Assembly: GCF_000203795.2 (NCBI RefSeq)
Contig: NW_006281101.1
Span: 1 to 64,000, forward strand
Reading direction: 5' to 3'
Length of the DNA: 64,000 nucleotides
Source of the DNA: Batrachochytrium dendrobatidis JAM81
Lineage: Eukaryota > Chytridiomycota > Chytridiomycetes > Rhizophydiales
Shown: piece after piece, positions 25,191-34,973 of the stretch
How the letters are laid out: the number at the start of each line of letters is the position of its first letter
How positions within the stretch are numbered: the first letter of the stretch is position 1
Program-made: the position numbers and the translations under genes
The notes under the pieces: model-generated
What the model saw: only the letters and a program-made list of their open reading frames with translations
What the model was told of the DNA's origin: nothing
The model's database searches: none

Positions 25191-25812
25191 ACATTGACAA
25201 GCTATGCGATCGTGTGTTTGATTATTTTGTGATTCAATAGTGCCAATATCCAATCACTTACAATTCTGATTGTGGTGGAATGATTGACTCTACATGTTGA
25301 ACCCTTTCCATTGTCCTGGTGTTTGGAATGACGATCGGTCATCATGTGTTGTCGTTTAATCCAGACTATTGGCTGGTTATTACTTTGAACATGTCAGAAT
25401 TGACAAATGTTACACTGGTAGCATCTACTTTTGCCTGTAAAAATACAAATAACTTGTTGCGGAACATGTTTGGATCTTGGCAGCTATGTCTGTTGTTGAA
25501 TGGAGTGAATGCATTCATGCATCTGTCTTGTTATCGTCAGTATTTCCAAGTTTAGCATCAATTCAGTTTTGTGCAAACCCATCAATATACACAAATGGAG
25601 TTGTGTATGCAATGCAATGCAAGGATATTTATAATGACGACTGGATTCCTATGTTTTGAAACAAGTTCTATTTGCAATTACGAATCATGATGGTAAAATT
25701 GATCATTGAGCTCATATTCAAGGTTCCGTGTTTGGTGTTGGTTGCATATGGCTAATCAAAGTTATTTTTGATTTTGAAAATCCAATCTGTATATCAATCT
25801 CATCTTGAAACT
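25191..25812. other. Intergenic stretch without recognised features
   Basis: Two overlapping plus-strand frames (25319-25555, 25477-25659) are open but have no recognisable motif. I see no repeats, RNA genes or splice pairs that would support a gene. Confidence 0.5.
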
Positions 25813-28038
25813 TTATTGAAGGTTATTTCTAATTAAATTCAAAAAATCCCAAACACCGTTGCCAATTTTGTCAAAAAACTGAGGCGAGTTTTGACTATTG
25901 ATGATTCTCATATCTTGAGCGTCAACAGGGTTCTTTTCAGCAGTATGAATAACCAGAGTCTGTTGCAATGAGTAGCCTGATTTGTGTAGTTTCAACAAAG
26001 TCCTAAGAAGGTAGGTTCGTTCTTCTTCAAACCCTTTCAACACTTCAAGTTTTTTCGACACTCCACCGCCATTACGTTTGCAATAAAAGCGTTCAGGATC
26101 TGTAGTATTGTAAGCGTTTGCAGCTTGTTGTTTTGACATTCTCTTGACAAATTTGACTTGGACAATGTATACAGTCTTTGTATTGGCACACTTGTAGATG
26201 ATATCTGGTCCACACATATGATCGGGAAAGCATACTTGACTTGAATCATCACATTGTAAATAGCTGGATGCAGAAGCTTGGGATGCCTTGATACTATTGG
26301 CAGCATCAGGACCAGAATGGTTGGCTACTAAAGCAAACGCAACCAAGTATTCCATCAAATAGCCAACCATTTGAGGGTTAAAAGACGAGTCAATTCTTTG
26401 GTATAAATTTTTGACAATGGGCGCAAAGGGGAAAAAGTAGCGAAGACACTCGATTACGGCCAACTCTTGAATTTCAATGGAAGGGTTAGCTTTAGCAATA
26501 TCTCGACCAAATCCCAAACCGTAACGTATTGCATTAGCACCGTCATTTCCAGTTACATTAAGTTGCATTTCTCCCTTCCAGATGGCATCAAGAAATGCGT
26601 CGCGAATGATTCTCGACAGGGTATCACCATCAATGACTCTGTCAAATGAACGAATGCCTCCATCAAGGTCATCTTTCAAGAATCTAAGCGGGAAAATCTG
26701 GCCATCAACATTAGATATTCCAGTGATAAATTTGCCAATCGCAGTGTCAATATCATTTGATTTCATATATGCATCCAGAATATACGATACGAAACGTGGT
26801 CTTCCATGACATAATTCAAAGTCTGAAATTCTTGATACAATAGCATCCAGTTGATTGACTTGATGGTCTTGTAAAAATTGTCTAGCATACTGTTCGACCT
26901 CGAGCTTTGTCAAAGGATGGAAATCTGATATAACTACATAATCTGTGACTTGACCATCCTTCATAACACTGGACTCCATTAGCTCTTTGATAAGTTTAAA
27001 GTTAATACCGGTACCAGACAGTAGGAAATGAGGAAATATTCCCATCATTTTGGAATGGTATACAAATGGAGAGAAGAAAGGACGTGAGTTTTCACTCCCT
27101 GGCAGGCAATGTAAACAAAGACCTTCTGCAAGAGCCTGAATTTCATCAATGGCAGTAAAAGGAAATGGGTTTGTAATAGCAGTTGTGGAAAGTTTAGGCT
27201 CTTCTACAAGGATTGTAAAAAGATATTCAAACAAGTCAAGCCCAAAGAATGCAATAGGATGGAGTTGAGCCAGAAGAATTTGCCAAGGTTCCTTGAATCC
27301 CTTGCTTATCAAGTAGTTGCAAACAGAAACCCGAACGAAACACAACAGTTGGATAGCATGTTGAGTGAGTTTAGCGAGTTTAGGTTTACTGTCGCAATAC
27401 ATCCGGCATTGATACATGTCTTTAGAACCAAAGTCTTTTTGAGAGCTCTTGGAAGTGAAGTAGTACCCAAAGTTTGAATAAAGCAACTCTAGAAGCATCC
27501 TTGTTTTTCCTGCACCAGAAACAGCAAGAAACAGTTTGACATTATTGACATCGTCAATCGCATAGCTAGTGCTCCTCCTATCAAGACGATGCTCCAAGCA
27601 ATTGTCGTGAAATACGGCGTTATTTGGAAACCTTGAGACATTGACAATCTTTTCCAGATGATATATCAAATACTTGAAAGCGTCATTTGGGGTTTGCAAT
27701 TTCAAATTATTGGCGTCGACGAATTCTTGGTCACTTTTACTCCGTACAAAATTACTCTTGGATTTAATGACAAGCGGTTGGTTGTAGGAACCAACTGGAT
27801 GTTGAATGGATTTCAGAAGCACATCTCCAGCAATGGCTGGACCATCCACCACAAAATGGATGGTGAGGTCTCCAACAAAAGCAGAAGCAAGAGGAGAGTT
27901 GGGAAGTGCTTGGAAAGCAGCAATTAGTTTCGATACATTGTTGAGTGGTCTTTTTCTCTCTAGTTCACCATCAAAGTGGGTTTCGATTTCCACTGGCTGA
28001 TTGTCAAGATATTTGATGTAGAACTGCTTGTTTTCCAT
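25813..28038 (-). CDS. Crinkler-like effector with P-loop NTPase and PD-(D/E)XK nuclease domain
   Basis: The start is the ATG at 28038. The frame is open 55 codons further upstream, but that part is low-complexity Phe/Tyr/Ile sequence from an AATAGAATA repeat and is rejected. The protein has 741 residues. Residues 1-95 are the CRN header (AFQALPNSPLASAF, ending PLVIKSKS), nearly the same as in the gene at 15617-17926. Walker A is SGAGKT (about 174-179), Walker B is FTAIDE (about 294-299), and LSGTGI (340-345) is a sensor-like strand. HGRPRFVSYIL (411-421) is a conserved CRN helix. The C-terminus reads GYLMEYLVA (Glu563), GPDI (PD at 611-612) and VQVKF (Q627-V-K629), a good PD-(D/E)XK-fold pattern with Gln in the E/Q position. 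The layout matches the NTPase-plus-nuclease CRN effectors. There is no signal peptide and no intron. Confidence 0.9.
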   Translation of the reverse strand: MENKQFYIKYLDNQPVEIETHFDGELERKRPLNNVSKLIAAFQALPNSPLASAFVGDLTIHFVVDGPAIAGDVLLKSIQHPVGSYNQPLVIKSKSNFVRSKSDQEFVDANNLKLQTPNDAFKYLIYHLEKIVNVSRFPNNAVFHDNCLEHRLDRRSTSYAIDDVNNVKLFLAVSGAGKTRMLLELLYSNFGYYFTSKSSQKDFGSKDMYQCRMYCDSKPKLAKLTQHAIQLLCFVRVSVCNYLISKGFKEPWQILLAQLHPIAFFGLDLFEYLFTILVEEPKLSTTAITNPFPFTAIDEIQALAEGLCLHCLPGSENSRPFFSPFVYHSKMMGIFPHFLLSGTGINFKLIKELMESSVMKDGQVTDYVVISDFHPLTKLEVEQYARQFLQDHQVNQLDAIVSRISDFELCHGRPRFVSYILDAYMKSNDIDTAIGKFITGISNVDGQIFPLRFLKDDLDGGIRSFDRVIDGDTLSRIIRDAFLDAIWKGEMQLNVTGNDGANAIRYGLGFGRDIAKANPSIEIQELAVIECLRYFFPFAPIVKNLYQRIDSSFNPQMVGYLMEYLVAFALVANHSGPDAANSIKASQASASSYLQCDDSSQVCFPDHMCGPDIIYKCANTKTVYIVQVKFVKRMSKQQAANAYNTTDPERFYCKRNGGGVSKKLEVLKGFEEERTYLLRTLLKLHKSGYSLQQTLVIHTAEKNPVDAQDMRIINSQNSPQFFDKIGNGVWDFLNLIRNNLQ

Positions 28039-28146
28039 TTCAATTTGAAAGAATAGAAATAGAATATAGAATAGAATATAAAATATAGAATAGAATAGAA
28101 TATAGAATAAAGTGAAACAATGAAATGACAAAAAAAGATCAAAACG

Positions 28147-28202
28147 TGAATTTGTCTCACATTCAAAACTCAATATCACGTGAACAATGTGAGACAAATT
28201 CA
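28147..28202. promoter_or_regulatory. 18-bp perfect inverted repeat upstream of a CRN gene
   Basis: GTGAATTTGTCTCACATT (starting at 28147) is the exact reverse complement of AATGTGAGACAAATTCAC (ending at 28202), with about 20 bases between. It lies 110-165 bases upstream of the CRN start at 28038. Its core TGTGAGACA is the same as in the cluster at 10839-10925. The right arm coincides with the beginning of the duplicated block. Confidence 0.65.
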
Positions 28203-28583
28203 CACTTTGAATAGTGTTTAAACATTTGTCATGTGTTCATTTGTATTGTTCAATCGAGTGTCAACTCAACAATTGATTACGTCATTCATATAATGACTCG
28301 AGTCTTTTATTCAACATTTTAATATTCAATTATTGTTAATCAGTCAATTGTTGGATTAGTAAATGTGTTACAAAACATTCATTTACATGCTGAATCTGAC
28401 AAGTGAATAATGATTGTTCCAATCAACAATTGGATTGGATTGACTGCAATATTGTCATTGATTGCAGCCACTGTTGACCAATACATTGTAATACATTGAC
28501 AGTCTCGACATCAACATTGTCATTCATGTCAAGTTGTGTGTAGTTGCTAATATTACACCACAGCAATACTGTTGCTCTTGGAC

Positions 28584-28884
28584 GTATGACAACATATTAA
28601 TGTAGTATAGTTTTGGAGGAATATCACAAAAGTAAAAGATGAGAATGAAGGAATGAACCAATGAGTTAATTGTGTTGTTTATTGATAAAAGAAAACATTG
28701 ATCATTTTATAAAGATGTAAATAACGGTTATGCGTATCCGTGAATTAGACGTCATAGCTGAGAAAGTCTCTTGTTATTGCACAAGTGATGGCTGCGATAG
28801 ACATCGCCTCAAACATATATGCGTCGTGTATGAGTCTGAAATATCTCGTTATTTATGATATTTCACATTACCAATGTTTAACAA
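28584..28884. repeat. Dispersed repeat, copy 3 of 4
   Basis: The duplicate of 18530-18830 inside duplication copy 2, with the same ordered words as 2630-2980. Confidence 0.6.
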
Positions 28885-29065
28885 CTCTGGCACAGTAATA
28901 CGGACTCGTGCACCGAATTGAGTTGTCCAGCAATCGATTTTGGAAATGTGTTTGATGTGATGGTTTGAGATGAATGCCAAATGACCACGAATGTTACCAA
29001 TTGTCATGACAGTTGATTGTTGATTCAAAACGTTGTTTGTTTGGTATTAATGGTTAGAGTGTCAC

Positions 29066-30393
29066 TCATTGACCTGTCAGATCAGCAAGTGTTATTTCGG
29101 TGAGTTTCGTGTTTATTGTAGTCACATCAACATCAGCAGATTGAACTACGGATTTGCTTGACAGAGTTGCAGATCCAGTTGGATTGATAGGCGAACAACT
29201 GTGCAAACAACTGTGCGAGTTGCAGGATGTTTGTGATCCAACAAAACACTGCTTGCACACAAGTTTGCGAATACAGATTGTCAGACTTGACCACCAACTC
29301 GCAGTATAAATTGCGTGTACGACAGTTTACACGCTTACACATCAACAATAAACCCACATAATCAGTAAACCGTTGACGAGCAGCCAGCTCAGTGGTCGGG
29401 TTGATGTTTTTTGTTGGAGTTTCTGGATCAAACTTGACCTGGCTTGTATCGAGTTGGGTCATGACTACAAGTTTGACAGCAATAGATTGATCCACTAATA
29501 ATCTGATCGTGTTGTTGATTGTATGGATGTTGGTAATCCGTTGCAGATTGATACGGAATGTGACCAGAATACCACAAAGTTTATTGAGTGTGCACATTGA
29601 ATTCGATGCAAAACGCAATAAACAAATGCGAGTTGCAGCATTCATTCAAGGTTTGACACCAGTCGATACAGCATTGACCGCAATGGCATTTATGTCAACA
29701 ATTGCACGACTACGGAATAAGTCGATTGTTGCTTGACATTCCGTATCGACAGTCTGCGTGTGTGTGCAACGTGCTGTTGTCGCATATGAACAACTTGGAT
29801 TGACTTTGTGGACAAAACACAGTCACTGTTGCGGTGGTGTTTACAGTCGTGGAAATGGTTTTGAATACCGCAACTGGTATAACAACTGCATGTGTTGGTG
29901 AGCAACCAGAGTCCAGTTTGACCAAGATCTGTCCCAGTAATGATCGAATGACATTGTCGTGTTTGGTCATCATGACAACAATGTCATTGGTTTGACTCTG
30001 CAACTGACCAAATGCGCTAGTCACAGCGGCCAGATCAGTTTTCAAGGATACAACTTGCATGGTGAGGTATTTGACTGTTTGTCGCATTTCGTCCATCAAT
30101 GTGAAAAAGTCAACGTTTCCAATCGAGTTCATATTACCTCGAGTTGCCCTGCCAGTAGTTTGGATTGGACTGATACCACACACATTGTTGGTCTGCGTGT
30201 ACACTGACAAATCGCTGTTGATCAATCGCATGCACACAGATCCAACTATATATACCAGTCGAGTTGCATCAGACGCAGATGCACTGTCTGGATCAATCGA
30301 AAGCACCTCATATTTGTCATGGATACATTGGGTGGTCGAGTAAACGGTACTGGTTGATTGATACGGTGATATTGCCATGTTTTCAGCAATCAT
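29066..30393 (-). CDS. Unknown ORF pair in duplication copy 2
   Basis: Copy of 19012-20339. The 227-codon coiled-coil-like ORF (30393-29710, ATG start) differs by one residue (Val for Ala after TNDI). The downstream frame at 29645-29133 differs by two residues (QLDTSQ for QLGTNQ). All differences I can see are substitutions, with no new frameshift. The family is not recognised. Confidence 0.45.
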
Positions 30394-30561
30394 GAGTTTG
30401 GTCCAGTCACCACTGCAGAGACTGCAAACACTGAACAGGATCTGGTTGAGTACCGTGATTGGGTCTTATTTTTGACTGTAATGGATGTTTTGTTATCAAC
30501 GATTGTTGAACCAGAAACTTGTAACTCGCGCACATACTCACAGAGACTGATACAATCACTC

Positions 30562-31814
30562 AGTCATGACATGAGCTGCCACACTTTTGATCTATCAATC
30601 TCACCGGGAAGCTTACTCCTTGTGTACTGCATTTGGTCAGCCTGTCAAATATAAATAGTTGACACCAATAAATAAAACATTAGTCAACCATAACTATACA
30701 GTTGTATCAATCCAGCACAGCTTGTGCAATTTCAAGGCTAAACCCAAGATTTATACTAATACAACCAACTTACTTTATACCGAGTTTCAAAAGGCGGTTT
30801 GTCACACGCCAAAACCCGTTTAGCATAGCTGTATGACAGCATAGATGCTTGAGCATCGGTATAATGCTCAACGGGTCCTGATGAATGGCCAGTCACTGCT
30901 GAATCTGGTGCAATGGACTCTGCAGTATATATGGTTGATACTGTAGAGTCGCATTGCTTTCCAGACTGTAGTATCCTAACTGCCTCAATCAGGGACGAGA
31001 CTATAATGTAAATGTTTTAAAACAATCAATCCATCAGTCAATATAATCAGTATAGTTACCATCAACACACTACAGCCTAAACAATCCACAATACATGCAT
31101 TCACATGCATTCACATCCAAAACTCGTGAGAAATTGATACAAAAATCACACACTTACTTGGTGAAGCAGGGATTCTTGGATCATTGATTGGACTGACTGT
31201 ACTGATTGGGCTGGATGTATACACATCAGTATATATGTTTTCCTGATTTGAACTAGTCAATCACAACATTACAAAATTATGCACAAACAACAGTAAAAGT
31301 TTAAAGTAGCATTCAACCCATTGTCCCATAAATCAAATTAGGCATCAACCAATTCAATCCCAAATAATAATCAACCAGCACAGCATACCAACCAACACAA
31401 ATCACAATTGATACACATTGAATGACGTTCAATGACATTAGATAGCATCAAAAACAGTCAAAATCATTACCATCAAAGTCGCGTAGTCGGAGTCGAATCA
31501 ACAAAATTAAATTCGGCAACGTTTCGAGTCCATCCCAAAATACCGTAAATGCAATCATCAAATCGTAAATAATACACATGCAAGTAAACAGCCATGTTAG
31601 CAATGTGTTGTGTAACCAAACTATAATATTCAGATGCACAACTATAATACAAATACTGTGCTGCATACCTTTCTGGATTCATGCTTGTTTCGGCAAGGTG
31701 TGGTGCATTTTCACAAGCATTGGTTGGTTGGGGAATAGTGTTTTGCACACTACGGCAAGACTGTTTTGGAGAAAGAGCCGATAGGATGTTGAGACGGGAC
31801 CACAGTGAATTCAT
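30562..31814 (-). CDS. Multi-exon gene of unknown function, copy 2
   Basis: Copy of 20508-21760 with the same exon-like segments and the same splice signals, starting at the ATG at 31814. The same uncertainties apply at the end of exon 1 and at the TGA after VWQLMS. Because both copies share these features, the features predate the duplication. Confidence 0.5.
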
Positions 31815-32032
31815 TATTGGTGTTGTAGGGTGTCAGGAAATGAAGATGGAAATGGAAATGTAAAACGAGTTGATCTCGAAACTTGATAACAATAATATGG
31901 GTAGCAGTTGTAATAGTTGCAATAGTTGCTGCAAACTAATACGTTCAAACAAGTAGTGTGTATGACTGTTTAACAAAATACACAAGGGAAACAATCAGAT
32001 CTGAGTTTTGGATCAATAAGTAGATGGACAAG

Positions 32033-33540
32033 TATCTCCAATACCAATCTAGTTTCAGCAACACAATAGTCGGCATTTTTAATGGGTTTGATACTCTAGT
32101 CAATTCTCTCCTTCCAGAAACAGTAAAATAATGAATGAGGCAAATACATGCCATATTTTGTCGTCATTTCCTGTATATAACCACGATAACAATCATTGAT
32201 ATCAGTCGAATCAATCAGTTTGTGTAAAAATGAAACAAAAAGTCTTGGACGACCTTGAAGAGACTGTGAGATTTCTTGAAGGTCAATATTCTTTGACACA
32301 TCGATAGTAGTTTGAAAATATCAGATGATTTCAAGTAGTTGAAGTCGGTGAATATCAATATATTATCTGGTTTGAGTCCAGCAGCAGAGTATGTCAAGTC
32401 CATAATGCAAATTCGCATTTGTGTTCCGCACCATATATTGTTGAAGCCATCTTGGATAATAGTTCTGGTCAAAAACGAAAACAGCGACCGAGGAGAATCA
32501 AATTGTCCAGCAGTAATGGATTGTTGTTGAACGATAGTCCGACTTTAAAAGACTTAACATATGTTGCGATTCGTCAAATATAACACGACTGTCTTTTAGG
32601 AACCATGATTTCAATTGTTGATAGACTTTACCAAACGCAGACCAAGGAAGCTTAGATAGATGTTTGAATATTTTACAAAAGAGTACACCAGTTTGTATAC
32701 TTGTTTGAATGCATAGCCATGTAAAAGGCTTGAGATCGGGATTTGTTTCACGGAGTGTTTTCAGAACAAAAATACGAGCAGAAATCAAACACTGGATCAG
32801 TCTTTTAGATTGGTATTCAAACACTGCTTGATTCTTGTCCGTCTTTTTGGCATGAACCAACTGTGCCAACTTGTCAATCATTGCACTGAAATCAGGTCGA
32901 TAAAACAGTCAAATACACAATATCGACACAAACCATGGCAGGTTGTTGTTCACATCCACTGACACCGATCATGACAATATTGTGTAGTTGACAGTCTGTC
33001 GACTGGAATTTCTATTCCGATTTGTATGTTGCCAGAATAGACTTTTGAATACAAAACATTAGGGATTGTGTCAATGTCTTTGATGTCGATGTTCATGATG
33101 GTTTGATCCAGATGAATGGTTTTGATTGAATGTTGGACACACAACAGTTGTGTTCATCATACAAGTGTATCGACTGGACAAGGTTCACAAGAGTGGTTTG
33201 TAAAGTGAGTTCATGTCCATTACAGTGTCTAGTGTTGATGATACAGAGTTTGACCAGGCATAATGTGTTGGATTTGATGAGTGGATCAGTTCCAGTGGTT
33301 CAATCTAGTCCAAGAACAGCAAGACAATACCATGAATTGCAAGTTATTTCCACTCCATCAACAACAAAGTGGAAAGTAAGGAGTTGATGGTCGACTGGAA
33401 TACCAACAAGCCTTTTAGTTGTCTCAATGATGGTGGTTGCGACCAAGTCAACAACATGCTGTTGTTCAGCAATAGAACCTGTTGGCTTGGTCGCAGATTA
33501 CAAGACATGATCACTTTTGGTCGATACACTAACTGAATAT
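32033..33540 (-). pseudogene. Decayed Crinkler gene (header plus NTPase), minus strand
   Basis: A recognisable CRN header lies at about 33490-33220 (LLTFHFVVDGVEITCNSW, then TTGTDPLIKS) with an internal TGA. Downstream, 32881-32498 encodes an NTPase part with DSRVIFDESQ as Walker B. Then 32299-32096 carries LQGRPRLFVSFLHKLID, equivalent to HGRPRFVSYIL of the gene at 25813-28038. At least three frameshifts or stops separate the pieces, and the nuclease end is missing where the duplicated block begins. It is clearly a pseudogene. Confidence 0.75.
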
Positions 33541-33548
33541 CCACTCTG

Positions 33549-34973
33549 ATGGATCAAGTCGAGATCAACTACAACGCATGGGACTCGCTTGCTGCTCTTG
33601 GAACAAATGGGACTGTTGGATCCAGTCCACTCATCATCAAATCCAAGAATGATGTTGGCTCAAACCCAACAATCACTGGTTCATACAATTATTTCAAGAA
33701 AACTATCCAGATCAATGGTATCAATGTTTCTACAAATCATCTCAAAAGACCTGATCAACTTGACAAACTCACATACTTGGTTTGAGTATCGGTTTGTCAT
33801 ATTGACTTGTTCATCTGATTCTGCAAAACCTATATTCATTAATATGTATCAACATAGTCTCAAACAAATGTCATTTGGATTTGTTTCTTGGACAAGATTG
33901 CACGACACTTTTGTTGGAAATGCATTGATTGTTCCAAACAACAACGGATAGAATTGGAAAAAGTAAAACTGTTGTTTCTTGATGATGCTCAACAGTAATT
34001 ACAAGACACAAGTTTATGGAGACTTTTAATCAAAGCATCGCTGAGTTGGTTGTCATTAAGCATGCGATTTATCATTGCATCAAACCATCTTTTTGTTGGA
34101 GGAATTTCAAGTCCTGTTGAACTCGGTAGTCTTTCAGGTCTTGAAAAGTGATTTTCTACTTATTCCAGCCAAACTCTGTGAATTCCATGAATTCCATGAA
34201 TTTCTGGATTTACTCGTTATTGGATTGCCAAACAACATGAACAATGAGACCTTGAAACATGTTCTTGTAACGGAATGTGATGGTCTTGTTGGTGCGCTGT
34301 GTGTGTCGATTGATGATATAAAAACACAATGTCTAAACAATATTGAACCCACTCGAGCAGATCTACTACAATACTGTCTATCAAACAATTCCATGTTGGG
34401 TATGACTCGTTGTTTTGGAAGCGACCATTCAGATCTGATTAGAAATGGTTTTAAACTGTTACTCAAGAAATGTCCGACAACAATCATCGATTGGACAACT
34501 TGGAAACTCAGCAAAATATGGAATCTTATTCATCACTCAAAAGGCTGGAATATTGATGGAGTCGTCCGACCTTGAACTTGCTTTTACTTTGCTGTTGGTC
34601 AAAAAATACTATTCAAATGGACATTCACAAACTGCTTTCCATCACAACATTTGTCTCTTCAAAAACTCATACGCAATGTTGTCTCATCAATATTGACCAA
34701 TGTATTGGAATCTGTTTCGTCATGCGGTTTTCCAAATGAAACAACTTTACAGCACATGTTTATGGAGATATTGGTTTACTTGACTAAACCAGACTGTTCA
34801 ATCTAACCAAAACTATCAAAAGTATTTCCCAACAACTCGAATGTGACGGACACTATTGCTGGTGGAATTGATTATTATTTGGACAATGGACTAGCAATCA
34901 ATCAACACATTGACAGATTTGTCATCACAAATGGAAACAACGACAATCCAGTTGTAATCCATATTGAGCCTTG
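33549..34973 (+). pseudogene. Decayed Crinkler gene, plus strand, header truncated
   Basis: The frame opens in the middle of a CRN header (VEINYNAWDSLAALGTNGTV to SPLIIKSK), very close to residues 68-96 of the gene at 15617-17926. Pieces in shifting frames follow, for example 33784-33951 and 34075-34575 (a 166-codon stretch with FLDLLVIGLPNNM). The end is at a TGA at 34971-34973 after NPVVIHIEP. The first two thirds of the header are missing. A copy of its 3' end lies at 53455-53640. Confidence 0.7.

Larger units (their letters stand above)
28195..32032. repeat. 3.84-kb direct duplication, copy 2
   Basis: Near-identical to 18141-21978 at a constant offset of 10,054. The left edge falls in the palindromic CRN upstream region. 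The right edge falls at GATGGACAAG, where sequence continues directly into a decayed CRN gene on the minus strand. This copy has no gap. Confidence 0.95.

Noticed and set aside
28039..28203. N-terminal extension of the CRN frame upstream of 28038
   Set aside because: The extra 55 codons are low-complexity Phe/Tyr/Ile sequence from an AATAGAATA repeat and promoter DNA. The paralogue starts at the matching MEN residue.
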